This document shows, piece by piece, positions 35,482 through 44,598 of a DNA stretch of 64,000 nucleotides (position 1 is the first letter of the stretch; every line of letters starts with the position of its first letter). Under the pieces are notes generated by a model. That model was not told the DNA's origin. It saw only the letters and a program-made list of their open reading frames with translations, and ran no database searches. A program made the translations under genes and the position numbers. Origin of the DNA: Candidatus Chryseobacterium colombiense (GTDB lineage Bacteria; Bacteroidota; Bacteroidia; Flavobacteriales; Weeksellaceae). The DNA is taken from the NCBI GenBank assembly GCA_029203185.1, contig CP119310.1, positions 930,001 to 994,000 of the forward strand, in the 5' to 3' direction.

Positions 35482-36051
35482 ATGAAATTGGGATTATTGG
35501 AAAATCATTTAAGAATAAAACAATTATCTGTTTTACTGATTGTATCATCAATTATCATTTCCTGTGGAAGTTCAAAAAGTGTTACTGAAAAGAATTCAAA
35601 AAATAAATCAGTAGCAAGAACCGAAAGCCTTCGAAAACTGGATTCCAAATTCAGCGGAAAAGTTTCCAAATCAATTAATGACATTTTAAGGGACGCAGAA
35701 AAGTATATGGGCACTCCATATAAATTCGGAGGAAATAATTCTTCTGGCTTCGATTGTTCCGGATTTACCGTAAAGGTATTCGAAGAAAACGATTTTAAAC
35801 TTCCCAGAAGATCATCAGATCAGGCTTTAGCCGGAGAAAAAATAGATATTACATACGTAAAACCCGGAGATCTTTTATTTTTTGCAACAGGAGGAGGAAG
35901 CAGGGTCTCACACGTGGGTATCGTTCATGATATCGGAAGTGATGGCGAAGTGAAATTCATTCACGCCTCCACATCAAAAGGAGTGATCATCTCTTCGCTC
36001 AACGAAAAATACTGGAATAAGGCTTATCTTCATGCTCAAAGAGTCTTATAA
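35482..36051 (+). CDS. NlpC/P60-family cell wall peptidase lipoprotein
   Basis: 189 residues. The signal peptide ends in the lipobox IISC (Cys 28). A short linker precedes the NlpC/P60 domain (about 68-189), with the catalytic triad visible: Cys 92 in GFDCSGF, His 144 in RVSHVGIV and His 161 in KFIHAS. It should cleave the gamma-D-Glu-diamino acid bond in peptidoglycan stems from the membrane surface. It is transcribed alone. Confidence 0.92.
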   Translation: MKLGLLENHLRIKQLSVLLIVSSIIISCGSSKSVTEKNSKNKSVARTESLRKLDSKFSGKVSKSINDILRDAEKYMGTPYKFGGNNSSGFDCSGFTVKVFEENDFKLPRRSSDQALAGEKIDITYVKPGDLLFFATGGGSRVSHVGIVHDIGSDGEVKFIHASTSKGVIISSLNEKYWNKAYLHAQRVL

Positions 36052-36168
36052 ATAAAGATTTTATAAAATTGATTTTTCCAATCATCACGTTTTCTATAAA
36101 GGTCAAAAACTGACGCAATAATCAAATTTTTGTAGCTCTTATGGTTCAGAATAAGATGAACTTTTTTG

Positions 36169-36176
36169 TATATTTG
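36169..36176 (+). promoter_or_regulatory. Probable -7 element of dapD
   Basis: TATATTTG matches the -7 consensus exactly, 25 bases before the start codon. The -33 region is unclear. Confidence 0.4.
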
Positions 36177-36200
36177 GCAAAATAATTTTAAAGTAGAAAC

Positions 36201-37013
36201 ATGTCGTTACAACAAACAATTGAAAATATCTGGGACAACAGAGAATTATTGCAGAATGAAGATAGCCAAAAGGCAATTAGAGAGGTTATTTCTTTGGTTG
36301 ATAAAGGAGAGCTTCGTACAGCTGAACCTACAGAAAACGGATGGCAGGTAAATGAATGGGTGAAAAAAGCTGTCGTAATGTATTTCCCGATCCAGAAAAT
36401 GGAAACTATTGAAGTAGGTCCGTTTGAATTTCACGACAAAATGCCTTTGAAAAGAAACTATGCTGAAAAAGGAGTAAGAGTTGTACCTCATGCGATTGCA
36501 AGAGAGGGAGCTTATATTGCTCCGGGAGTCATTATGATGCCTTCTTATGTAAATATCGGAGCTTATGTAGATTCAGGAACAATGGTTGATACTTGGGCTA
36601 CTGTGGGAAGCTGTGCACAGATCGGTAAAAACGTACACTTAAGTGGTGGTGTTGGTATCGGTGGTGTTTTAGAACCGCTTCAGGCTGCACCGGTAATCAT
36701 TGAAGACGATTGTTTCATCGGATCAAGATGTATCGTTGTTGAAGGAGTTCACGTAGAAAAAGAAGCTGTTTTGGGAGCCAATGTTGTATTAACCGCTTCA
36801 ACTAAAATTATCGACGTTACAGGTCCGGAACCTATTGAAATTAAAGGAAGAGTTCCTGCACGTTCAGTAGTAATTCCTGGAAGTTATACAAAACAATATC
36901 CTGCAGGAGAATATCAGGTTCCTTGTGCTTTGATCATCGGTCAGAGAAAAGAATCTACAGATAAAAAAACATCTCTTAATGATGCATTGAGAGAAAACAA
37001 CGTAGCAGTTTAA
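36201..37013 (+). CDS. dapD: 2,3,4,5-tetrahydropyridine-2,6-dicarboxylate N-succinyltransferase
   Basis: 270 residues, the family length. An N-terminal helical domain is followed by left-handed beta-helix repeats with hexapeptide pattern (GAYIAPGVIMMPSYVNIGAYVDSGTMVDTWATVGSCAQIGKNVHLSGG) and the conserved VIIEDDCFIGSRCIVVEGV. It performs the succinylation step of diaminopimelate/lysine synthesis. The cell thus has both synthesis and catabolism genes for lysine in this window. The next gene starts 16 bases later. Confidence 0.95.
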   Translation: MSLQQTIENIWDNRELLQNEDSQKAIREVISLVDKGELRTAEPTENGWQVNEWVKKAVVMYFPIQKMETIEVGPFEFHDKMPLKRNYAEKGVRVVPHAIAREGAYIAPGVIMMPSYVNIGAYVDSGTMVDTWATVGSCAQIGKNVHLSGGVGIGGVLEPLQAAPVIIEDDCFIGSRCIVVEGVHVEKEAVLGANVVLTASTKIIDVTGPEPIEIKGRVPARSVVIPGSYTKQYPAGEYQVPCALIIGQRKESTDKKTSLNDALRENNVAV

Positions 37014-37028
37014 ATTCATATCAAAACT

Positions 37029-37703
37029 ATGGCCATTCCTAAACAGATCTTTCAGACCTTTAAAACCGATAAGCTCCCGTGGCTTACGAGGTTTCATATA
37101 AAAAGAATGCTTAAGAAAAATCCTGAATATCAGTATCATTTCTATGATGACAAAAGGATTACCGAATTCTTTAAAGATGAGTTTCCGCCTGAATATCTGA
37201 AAGCCTACAACAGGTTAACTATAGGTGCGGCTAAAGCAGATTTTTTCAGATATGCCATCCTGTACAAAAAAGGAGGAGTATATCTGGATATCGACAGTGG
37301 AATTAATATTCCTTTGCGAAAGCTGATTCGCGAAGATGATACTGCGTTAGTAACGGATGAAGATCCACCAACATATTATGTACAATGGGGTCTGGTGTAT
37401 GAAGCCGGACACCCATTTTTACAGAGAACATTAGAGAATATACTGGACAATATTAAAAACAACCCATATCCTCATAATGTTCATAAAACAACTGGACCAA
37501 CAGTGTACACAGACTCAATTAAAGAATGTCTTAAAGAAAATCCAAATATTCCGCACCGGTTTTTGGGACCTCATTACGACAACAAAATGCAGTTCAAATA
37601 CAAGCTTGGTAAATTCTTCCTTTATAAAGACAAATCCGAACACTGGAAAAAGAAACAACTGACTCAAAACATCATAAGACCTGAGAATGAAGATAGCTTA
37701 TGA
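37029..37703 (+). CDS. Glycosyltransferase with DXD sugar-binding motif (GT32-like)
   Basis: 224 residues. PKQIFQTFKTDKLPW at the start, FYDDKRITEFF and the DXD-type motif GGVYLDIDSGI (about residues 78-88) are typical of the Gly_transf_sug/GT32 family, capsular or LPS sugar transferases. It overlaps the next glycosyltransferase gene by 17 bases, so they are translated together. The sugar and acceptor are unknown. Confidence 0.85.
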   Translation: MAIPKQIFQTFKTDKLPWLTRFHIKRMLKKNPEYQYHFYDDKRITEFFKDEFPPEYLKAYNRLTIGAAKADFFRYAILYKKGGVYLDIDSGINIPLRKLIREDDTALVTDEDPPTYYVQWGLVYEAGHPFLQRTLENILDNIKNNPYPHNVHKTTGPTVYTDSIKECLKENPNIPHRFLGPHYDNKMQFKYKLGKFFLYKDKSEHWKKKQLTQNIIRPENEDSL

Positions 37704-38787
37704 TGCAAAACGTTTCTTCCATAACACATCAGGATTAGGAAACTATTCCCGGGATCTCATTCGTATTTTGTCAAAATATTTTCCAGAAAACGAATATATT
37801 TTGCTGCATAAAAATAAATCGGATAGAGGGAAAGAAATTTTAGAAAATCCAAATGTTCACTTTGTCGAAACCTCGAAAGGAAATATGTCCCGCCAGTTCA
37901 AAATGGGGAAGGATGCACAGAAACAAAATGCAGATATTTTCCATGGATTGTCCGGTGAATTACCTTTGAAATGGGATAAAAAGCCAATCAAAAAAATCGT
38001 AACGATTCACGATCTTATTTTTATAAGATATCCGCAGTACTATTCCTTTTTTGATCAAAAAATCCATTTTTGGAAATTTAAAAAAGCAGCAAATACTGCC
38101 GATAAAATCATTGCCATTTCAGAACAGACGAAAAGAGATATTGTTCAGTTTTTAAAAGTTCCGGCCTCGAAGATCGAAGTGATTTATCAGGGTTGCCATA
38201 AAGCTTTTAAAGAACAGCAGTCCCAAGAATTTATTCAGGCTACAAAAGAAAAATTCGGCCTGCCTGAAAGATTTATTCTAAATGTAGGAACCATAGAAGA
38301 TCGCAAGAATCTCCTAAATATCGTAAAAGCAATAAGCGGAACGAATATTCCATTGGTTGTAGTCGGAAAGAAAACAAAATATTTTCAGAAAGTAGCAGGT
38401 TTCATTCAGAAGAACAAAATGGAAAAGCAGATTCATTTTTTAGAAGGTGTTTCTATGGATGAATTGGCCGTTCTCTATAAATTAGCCGATATTTTTGTTT
38501 ATCCAAGCTTTTTTGAAGGCTTCGGAATTCCTGTGATAGAAGCACTTTTCTCAAAAACGGTTACTGTTACAAGCAATACAAGCTGTCTTCCGGAAGCAGG
38601 AGGTCCAGATTCTGTGTATATTGAACCTAAAAATTATTTAGATATTCAGTCAAAAATAAAGTTTTTGTGGGAAAACGAATCCGAAAGAAAACGCCGCGCT
38701 GAAAAGAGTTTTGAGTTCGTTCAGAAGTTCAATGACGAACCTATTACCAACGAACTTATGAGTCTCTACAGAAAAATTATTTCTTAA
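37687..38787 (+). CDS. Glycosyltransferase family 4 protein
   Basis: 366 residues with a GT-B fold. The N-terminus KIAYDAKRFFHNTSGLGNYSRDL is typical of GT4. The donor-binding half has RFILNVGTIEDRKNL, the FVYPSFFEGFGIPVIEAL motif with its E-x7-E pattern, and ALFSKTVTVTSNTSCLPEAGG. Probably acts on surface polysaccharide. It overlaps the start of the upstream transferase's end and is followed by the his promoter. Confidence 0.9.
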   Translation: MKIAYDAKRFFHNTSGLGNYSRDLIRILSKYFPENEYILLHKNKSDRGKEILENPNVHFVETSKGNMSRQFKMGKDAQKQNADIFHGLSGELPLKWDKKPIKKIVTIHDLIFIRYPQYYSFFDQKIHFWKFKKAANTADKIIAISEQTKRDIVQFLKVPASKIEVIYQGCHKAFKEQQSQEFIQATKEKFGLPERFILNVGTIEDRKNLLNIVKAISGTNIPLVVVGKKTKYFQKVAGFIQKNKMEKQIHFLEGVSMDELAVLYKLADIFVYPSFFEGFGIPVIEALFSKTVTVTSNTSCLPEAGGPDSVYIEPKNYLDIQSKIKFLWENESERKRRAEKSFEFVQKFNDEPITNELMSLYRKIIS

Positions 38788-38792
38788 AATTC

Positions 38793-38822
38793 TTGGAAGT
38801 TTAAAAATAAGTCCTACATTTG
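38793..38822 (+). promoter_or_regulatory. Promoter of the his operon
   Basis: TTG (38793-38795) is followed after exactly 19 bases by TACATTTG (38815-38822), the best consensus match in this window. Transcription should start about ten bases before the leader peptide's ATG. Confidence 0.7.
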
Positions 38823-38840
38823 TACCACAAAATTTCAACA

Positions 38841-38891
38841 ATGAAACCGAATTTTTTAACAGTACATCATTATCACCATCATATCTGCTAG
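38841..38891 (+). CDS. His operon leader peptide
   Basis: A 16-residue reading frame, MKPNFLTVHHYHHHIC, contains five histidines out of six consecutive positions. It lies between a strong promoter and a terminator hairpin in front of hisG. This is the classic layout of amino-acid attenuation: translation speed across the His codons reports histidyl-tRNA supply. It is too short for normal gene callers. I see the peptide directly; its regulatory action is inferred from the known his leader mechanism. Confidence 0.9.
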   Translation: MKPNFLTVHHYHHHIC

Positions 38892-38964
38892 ACGGAATTG
38901 ATTGAGATGTAATATGTTAAAAATCAAAATAATTAAAAACCGTCTGAGTAAATAGACGGTTTTT
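38890..38964 (+). promoter_or_regulatory. His attenuator: antiterminator and terminator alternatives
   Basis: AGACGG at 38890-38895, overlapping the leader stop codon, is identical to the 3' arm of the downstream terminator (38954-38959). It can therefore pair with the terminator's 5' arm CCGTCT (38940-38945) instead. A ribosome stalled at the His codons leaves the first copy free, so the antiterminator forms; a ribosome reaching the stop covers it, so the terminator forms. Confidence 0.8.
38935..38964 (+). terminator. His leader terminator
   Basis: AAAAACCGTCT (38935-38945) pairs perfectly with AGACGGTTTTT (38954-38964) around an eight-base loop, followed by a T-run. It sits about 70 bases before hisG and is the conditional stop of the attenuator. 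Confidence 0.9.
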
Positions 38965-39036
38965 TTGTTTCTAAATTTATCCCGGGAAATTTTTTCAATT
39001 CAACCATTTTATTTGCTCAGACACAACAAAAGTGAA

Positions 39037-39894
39037 ATGAGTACATTAAAAATAGCAATACAAAAAAGCGGACGACTTTACGAAGAATCTCTTCAGCTCC
39101 TCAAAGACTGTGGAATTTTCATCAACAATGGAAAAGACCAGCTCAAAGTTTCTGTAGATAATTTTCCGATGGAAATCATGTATCTAAGAAATTCAGATAT
39201 TCCTCAATATCTGGAAGACGGAGTGGTGGACATTGCCATTGTCGGGGAAAACCTTTTAGTCGAAAAACAAAAGAATATTGAAATTATTCAGCCTCTGGGC
39301 TTCTCAAAATGTAGGGTTTCTTTAGCCATTCCAAAGGAAATTGAAACGGATGATCTCAATTATTTTCAAGGGAAAAAAATAGCTACATCTTATCCGAATA
39401 CACTTAAAAACTTTCTTCAGAAAAATAATGTTTCAGCAGATATTCACGTTATTTCAGGCTCAGTCGAAATTGCCCCCAATATAGGTCTTGCCGATGGAAT
39501 CTGTGATATTGTAAGCTCAGGAAGCACCTTATTCAAAAACGGTTTAAGAGAAACAATAACCCTCTTGAAATCTGAAGCTGTATTGGCAAAAACGTCACAG
39601 TTAAGCCCGGGAAAAATCATCATTTTGGAGAAATTCCTGTTCAGAATCAAGGCTGTTTTAAAAGCCAAAAACTCAAAGTACATTCTGATGAATGTCCCGA
39701 ATGAAAAGATTGAACTCATTTCAAAAACACTTCCAGTACTTAAAAGTCCCACTGTAATTCCCTTAGCGGAAAAAGGCTGGAGCAGTATTCATTCGGTGAT
39801 TGATGAAGAACGTTTTTGGGAAGTTATAGACGAACTTAAAGAAAAAGGAGCCCAAGATATTTTAATAATTCCAATCGATAAAATGGTAATTTAA
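39037..39894 (+). CDS. hisG: ATP phosphoribosyltransferase, long form
   Basis: 285 residues. It joins ATP and PRPP in the first step of histidine synthesis. Motifs: LKIAIQKSGRLYEES at the start, a YLEDGVVDIAIVGENLL segment, and GLADGICDIVSSGSTLFKNGL for PRPP. About 70 extra C-terminal residues (KYILMNVPNEKIELISKTL) form the ACT-like regulatory domain of the long form, so feedback by histidine without HisZ is expected. The ATG at 39037 is chosen because the family starts at MSTLKIAIQKSGRL; an in-frame ATG 24 codons upstream would begin just after the terminator. Confidence 0.95.
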   Translation: MSTLKIAIQKSGRLYEESLQLLKDCGIFINNGKDQLKVSVDNFPMEIMYLRNSDIPQYLEDGVVDIAIVGENLLVEKQKNIEIIQPLGFSKCRVSLAIPKEIETDDLNYFQGKKIATSYPNTLKNFLQKNNVSADIHVISGSVEIAPNIGLADGICDIVSSGSTLFKNGLRETITLLKSEAVLAKTSQLSPGKIIILEKFLFRIKAVLKAKNSKYILMNVPNEKIELISKTLPVLKSPTVIPLAEKGWSSIHSVIDEERFWEVIDELKEKGAQDILIIPIDKMVI

Positions 39895-39895
39895 T

Positions 39896-41179
39896 ATGAA
39901 AATTAACAAATATCCTCAAAAAGAAAGCTGGACTGAACTGGTAAAAAGACCAGCTTTACAAAAAGAGAAACTTTCGGAAATTATTGCCAATATTTTTAAA
40001 GAAGTCGAAAAGAATGGAGATGAGGCACTGCTTGATTTTAATAAAAAGTTTGATGGAGTTGAAATTAAAAATATCAAAGTTTCTGAAGAAGAGATAAAAA
40101 ATGCTGAAAATTTCATCAGTATTGAATTAAAACAAGCTATTCAACAGGCAAAAGACAATATTACAAAATTTCATGCCTCACAAATTGTCACAGTAGAAAA
40201 AATTGAGACTACAAAAGAAGTAATCTGCTGGAGAGAAAACAGAGCAATTGAAAAAGTTGGAATTTATATTCCTGGAGGAACAGCACCACTATTTTCCACA
40301 GTTTTAATGCTTGCTATTCCTGCTCAGTTGGCAGGATGTAAAGAAATCATTCTATGTACTCCTCCTGATAAAAAAGGAAATATTAATCCGGCCATTTTAT
40401 ATACCGCGAAACTTTGCGGCGTGACTCAAGTGTTTAAAGTAGGCGGAGCACAAGCCATTGCAGCCATGACTTTAGGCACAAAAAGTATTCCCAATGTGTA
40501 TAAAATCTTCGGACCGGGAAATCAATACGTTGTTGCAGCGAAAGAATTCGCCCAAAACTATAATATTGCTATTGACATGCCTGCAGGACCAAGCGAAGTT
40601 TTAGTGATTGCAGATGAAAAAGCAATTCCTGCATTCTGTGCTGCAGATCTGCTGTCTCAGGCCGAACACGGAAGTGACAGTCAGGTAATTTTTCTTACAA
40701 CGGATGAAGAAATTTTTAACCGGACAATTAAAGAAACGGAAATCCAGCTTCAGAAGCTTCCCAGAAATGAATTCGCAAAAGAAGCGCTGAAAAACAGTCA
40801 TTTTATTTTATTACAAACATTAGAGGATGCTATGGAATTCAGCAATCTATATGCTCCGGAACATTTGATTTTAGCTTTGGATGACTTTGAAAAATATATC
40901 CCGAAAATCCAAAATGCGGGTTCCGTTTTTCTTGGAAACTATTCCTGCGAAAGTGCCGGAGATTATGCAAGCGGAACCAATCACACGCTTCCTACCAACG
41001 GATTTGCAAAGAATTACAGCGGAGTTTCTTTAGACAGCTTTGTAAAGAAAATCACTTTTCAGAACCTGTCAAAAGAAGGTCTTCAGAATTTAGGGAAAAC
41101 AATAGAGATCATGGCAGAAGCAGAAGGGCTGTTTGCCCACAAAAATGCAGTAAGTATAAGATTAAAAACAAGAAAATGA
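39896..41179 (+). CDS. hisD: Histidinol dehydrogenase
   Basis: 427 residues, normal length. It oxidises histidinol to histidine in two NAD-dependent steps and binds zinc. Motifs: EKVGIYIPGGTAPLFSTVLM, the VFKVGGAQAIAAMTLGT segment, FGPGNQYVVAAKE, and DLLSQAEHGSDSQVIF with a zinc His. It starts one base after hisG and overlaps hisC by four bases. Confidence 0.96.
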   Translation: MKINKYPQKESWTELVKRPALQKEKLSEIIANIFKEVEKNGDEALLDFNKKFDGVEIKNIKVSEEEIKNAENFISIELKQAIQQAKDNITKFHASQIVTVEKIETTKEVICWRENRAIEKVGIYIPGGTAPLFSTVLMLAIPAQLAGCKEIILCTPPDKKGNINPAILYTAKLCGVTQVFKVGGAQAIAAMTLGTKSIPNVYKIFGPGNQYVVAAKEFAQNYNIAIDMPAGPSEVLVIADEKAIPAFCAADLLSQAEHGSDSQVIFLTTDEEIFNRTIKETEIQLQKLPRNEFAKEALKNSHFILLQTLEDAMEFSNLYAPEHLILALDDFEKYIPKIQNAGSVFLGNYSCESAGDYASGTNHTLPTNGFAKNYSGVSLDSFVKKITFQNLSKEGLQNLGKTIEIMAEAEGLFAHKNAVSIRLKTRK

Positions 41180-42201
41180 AAGAATTCAATATCAATAATT
41201 TAGTAAGAAAGAATATCCTGGAATTGCAGCCTTATGTAAGCTTTAGAGATACCAATGAATTTGAGAACCCAGTTTTACTGGATGCCAATGAAAGTCCGTT
41301 TGGTGAGATGAACCGTTATCCAGATTCCACTCAGAAGAAGTTAAAACAAAAACTTTCCGGGGTAAAGAATATATCACCGGATCAAATTGCAGTCGGAAAC
41401 GGAAGTGATGAGTTGATCGATCTGATTATCAAGGTTTTTTGTGAGCCGAAAAATGACTCTATTTTAATGATGAATCCTTCGTTTGCTATGTATGGTTTTT
41501 ATGCCTCTATCAATGAAAATAAAGTAATAAAACTAGATTTAAATGAAAATTTTGAGATTGTAAAAGATGATTTTCTTGCGATTTCAAATGATTTCAAAAG
41601 CAAGATTTTTTTCCTGTGTTCTCCGAATAATCCTACCGGAAATTCTATTGAAGACATTGAATTTTATATTCAAAACTTCAAAGGGATTGTAGTAGTGGAC
41701 GAAGCGTATATAGAATTTTCCGGAAAAAAATCATGCATTGAATTACTCGACAAATATCCGAACCTGATTGTGCTTCAAACGTTTTCAAAAGCATGGGGAA
41801 TGGCTGGAACAAGAGTTGGTATTGCTTATTCTTCCGAGAAAATAATCAGGCTGATTAATACAGTAAAAGCACCTTACAACGTCAATTCATTAAGTTTAAA
41901 TAAAATAATTGAAATAATTAATAAACAAGAAATTGCAAAATCAAACCTAGAAAATACTTTAAATGAAATCTCCTGGCTGAAAAATGAATTCAGAGAAATA
42001 AAATGTATCAAAAAAGTGTATCCGACCGATGCCAATTTCTTTCTTATTGAATTTGAAAATGCAGAACAGGTCTACGCAAAACTATTGGAAAATAAAATTC
42101 TGACCAGCAAAAGAAGCCCGCAAATTTCGAATTCTATCAGAGTGAATGTGGGAAATCGGGAAGAGAACATTCAATTCATTCAGGTTTTAAAAAGTATTTA
42201 A
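41176..42201 (+). CDS. hisC: Histidinol-phosphate aminotransferase
   Basis: 341 residues, a fold-type I PLP enzyme. LLDANESPFGEMNRYPDSTQ, VGNGSDELIDLIIKVF, FLCSPNNPTGNSI and the PLP lysine in TFSKAWGMAGTRVG are visible. It transfers an amino group from glutamate to imidazole-acetol phosphate. The start overlaps the hisD stop (ATGA), giving coupling. It is slightly shorter than enteric HisC but all motifs are present. Confidence 0.95.
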   Translation: MKEFNINNLVRKNILELQPYVSFRDTNEFENPVLLDANESPFGEMNRYPDSTQKKLKQKLSGVKNISPDQIAVGNGSDELIDLIIKVFCEPKNDSILMMNPSFAMYGFYASINENKVIKLDLNENFEIVKDDFLAISNDFKSKIFFLCSPNNPTGNSIEDIEFYIQNFKGIVVVDEAYIEFSGKKSCIELLDKYPNLIVLQTFSKAWGMAGTRVGIAYSSEKIIRLINTVKAPYNVNSLSLNKIIEIINKQEIAKSNLENTLNEISWLKNEFREIKCIKKVYPTDANFFLIEFENAEQVYAKLLENKILTSKRSPQISNSIRVNVGNREENIQFIQVLKSI

Positions 42202-42203
42202 TC

Positions 42204-43298
42204 ATGAAAAAAGTATTATTTATAGACCGCGACGGAACTTTGATTATAGAACCGCCAACAGATTTCCAGGTAGATTCCTTAGAAAAACTTGAATTCTATC
42301 CCGGTGTATTTCAAAATCTTTCAAAAATTGTGAAAGAACTTGATTTTGAACTCGTCATGGTAACCAATCAGGATGGTTTGGGAACGGAGAGTTTTCCTTA
42401 TGAAAATTTTATACAACCTCATGAAAAGACGCTCAAAGCATTTAAAAATGAAGGAATTATTTTTAATGATATTCTGATCGATACAAGCTTTGAAAACGAA
42501 AATTTACCTACCAGAAAGCCCGGAATCGGAATGTTGGGAAAATACATTTACGGAAATTATGATCTCGAAAATTCTTTTGTGATCGGAGATCGGTTAACAG
42601 ACATTCAGTTAGCCCAAAATTTAAGTTCAAAAGCAATTTTCATTAGTAAGGACCAGAATGAAAATGCAGCATTAACGACTGAAAGCTGGAGTGAAATTTA
42701 CCAATATTTAAAACAGATTCCACGAAGATCTAAAATTTCCAGAAAAACCAATGAAACCGATATTGAAATTGAAGTTAATCTTGATGGAAGCGGAAATTCT
42801 GAAATCTCAACGGGTTTACATTTTTTTGATCATATGTTGGAACAGATTTCTAAACACGGCAATTTAGACCTGAAAATTAAAGTAAATGGAGATTTACAGG
42901 TGGATGAGCACCACACGATTGAAGATACAGGAATTGTTTTAGGAGAAGCCATTTTAAAAGCTTTAGGAAAGAAAAAAGGAATAGAGCGATATGGTTTCCT
43001 GCTTCCGATGGACGATTGTTTGGCACAAGTTGCTCTTGATTTCGGAGGCCGTTCCTGGCTAATTTGGAAAGCCTATTTCAAACGCGAAAAGATCGGAGAT
43101 GTTCCCACTGAAATGTTTGAGCATTTCTTCAAATCTTTCACAGATTCTGCTAAATGCAATTTAAATATTCAAGTAGAAGGAGAAAATGAACACCACAAGA
43201 TTGAATCTATTTTTAAAGCCTTTGCGAAAGCAACCAAAATGGCAGTCAATCAATCTGATCAGAATTTTAATTTACCGTCAACAAAAGGAAGCTTATGA
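42204..43298 (+). CDS. hisB: Bifunctional histidinol-phosphatase / imidazoleglycerol-phosphate dehydratase
   Basis: 364 residues, a two-domain fusion. The N-terminal HAD phosphatase (about 1-165) opens with VLFIDRDGTLI, and its Asp-x-Asp nucleophile pair is present; later FVIGDRLTDIQLA. The C-terminal dehydratase (about 170-364) has GLHFFDHMLEQISKHG, VDEHHTIEDTGIVLGEA and GENEHHKIESIFKAFAKA, the manganese histidines. The fusion is the enteric-like arrangement, so no separate hisN is needed. It begins two bases after hisC and overlaps hisH by four. Confidence 0.95.
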   Translation: MKKVLFIDRDGTLIIEPPTDFQVDSLEKLEFYPGVFQNLSKIVKELDFELVMVTNQDGLGTESFPYENFIQPHEKTLKAFKNEGIIFNDILIDTSFENENLPTRKPGIGMLGKYIYGNYDLENSFVIGDRLTDIQLAQNLSSKAIFISKDQNENAALTTESWSEIYQYLKQIPRRSKISRKTNETDIEIEVNLDGSGNSEISTGLHFFDHMLEQISKHGNLDLKIKVNGDLQVDEHHTIEDTGIVLGEAILKALGKKKGIERYGFLLPMDDCLAQVALDFGGRSWLIWKAYFKREKIGDVPTEMFEHFFKSFTDSAKCNLNIQVEGENEHHKIESIFKAFAKATKMAVNQSDQNFNLPSTKGSL

Positions 43299-43873
43299 TA
43301 GCGATTATAAAATACAATGGCGGGAACGTCAATTCTGTACAGAATGCCTTGGAAAGATTGGGAGCAGAATCAATCATTACGGATGATTTTGATTTGATCA
43401 AAAAGGCAGATAAAGTAATTTTTCCGGGAGTCGGAGAAGCGTCGTCTACAATGAGCAATTTAAAGGAAAAAGGATTGGATCAGTTAATTCCGACATTAAA
43501 ACAGCCTGTTTTGGGAATTTGTTTAGGGATGCAATTGATGTGTAAAAACAATGAAGAAGGCAGCACGGTAGGAATGGGAATTTTTGATATCAACGTAAAG
43601 AGGTTTCCGGCGAAAGATATTGTTCCGCATATGGGATGGAATACAATTTCAGATTTCAAATCAACCATTTTTTCCGGAGCTGAAGAGGAAAGCGATGTCT
43701 ATTTTGTTCACAGTTATTATTGCGAACTCTCGGAAAATACAACTTCTGTTTGTGATTATATTCTGCCGTTCAGTGCGTCTCTGCAAAAAGATAATTTTTA
43801 TGCGATGCAGTTTCATCCTGAAAAATCAGGAAAAATTGGAAATCAACTATTAGAAAACTTTTTAAAACTTTAG
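43295..43873 (+). CDS. hisH: Imidazole glycerol phosphate synthase, glutaminase subunit
   Basis: 192 residues, class I glutamine amidotransferase. The nucleophile Cys is in VLGICLGMQLM and the His/Glu pair in AMQFHPEKSGKIG. VIFPGVGEASSTM forms the oxyanion region. It feeds ammonia to HisF; hisF is two genes downstream with hisA between, the usual order. Confidence 0.95.
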   Translation: MIAIIKYNGGNVNSVQNALERLGAESIITDDFDLIKKADKVIFPGVGEASSTMSNLKEKGLDQLIPTLKQPVLGICLGMQLMCKNNEEGSTVGMGIFDINVKRFPAKDIVPHMGWNTISDFKSTIFSGAEEESDVYFVHSYYCELSENTTSVCDYILPFSASLQKDNFYAMQFHPEKSGKIGNQLLENFLKL

Positions 43874-43875
43874 TT

Positions 43876-44598
43876 ATGAAAATTATTCCTGCCATTGATA
43901 TTATCGAAGGAAAATGTGTCCGTCTGTCAAAAGGAGATTACGGAACTAAAAAAATATACAATGAAAATCCGGTTGAAGTAGCGAAAGAATTTGAAAATTT
44001 TGGAATAAAATATCTTCATCTGGTCGATTTAGATGGTGCCAAATCCAAACATATTGTCAATCAGAAAGTATTGAAAAATATTGCGAGAGAAACTTCTCTG
44101 GAAATAGATTTTGGAGGTGGATTAAAAACCTTGAAGGATATTGAGATTGCTTTTGATTCAGGAGCGAAACAAATCACCATAGGAAGCGTTGCTGTCCAAA
44201 ATCCTGAGTTTTGTTTCGATTTAATCAAAAAATATGGTGCAGAAAAAATTATTCTTGGTGCAGACTGTGAAAATAGAAAGATCAAAACTTCAGGCTGGCT
44301 GGAAGAAAGTGATCAGGATGTTATTTATTTTATTTTCCAGTATCAGAAAAAAGGAATAAAAAATGTGATATGCACAGATATTTCAAAGGACGGAATGCTG
44401 GAAGGAGCTTCAACAGATTTATATAAGGATATTTTAAACCAAACCTCAGTCCAATTAGTGGCAAGTGGTGGAATTTCCTGCATGGAAGATGTTTATGAGA
44501 TGAAAGAAATCGGCTGTTCCGGAGCAATTATCGGAAAAGCGATTTATGAAGGAAGAATTGAATTGAAAGAACTGCAGAAATTGATTGAAAATGCTTAA
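43876..44598 (+). CDS. hisA: ProFAR isomerase
   Basis: 240 residues with a TIM barrel. The opening KIIPAIDIIEGKCVRLSKGDY carries the catalytic Asp; later IDFGGGLKTLKDIE and the phosphate-binding VASGGISCMEDVYEMK and GAIIGKAIYEG. It isomerises the phosphoribosyl-formimino intermediate. Its end overlaps the first codons of hisF. Confidence 0.95.
   Translation: MKIIPAIDIIEGKCVRLSKGDYGTKKIYNENPVEVAKEFENFGIKYLHLVDLDGAKSKHIVNQKVLKNIARETSLEIDFGGGLKTLKDIEIAFDSGAKQITIGSVAVQNPEFCFDLIKKYGAEKIILGADCENRKIKTSGWLEESDQDVIYFIFQYQKKGIKNVICTDISKDGMLEGASTDLYKDILNQTSVQLVASGGISCMEDVYEMKEIGCSGAIIGKAIYEGRIELKELQKLIENA

Noticed and set aside
38965..39036. A longer hisG start directly after the attenuator terminator
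   Set aside because: The extra 24 residues match nothing in HisG, whereas MSTLKIAIQKSGRL at 39037 is the family start.
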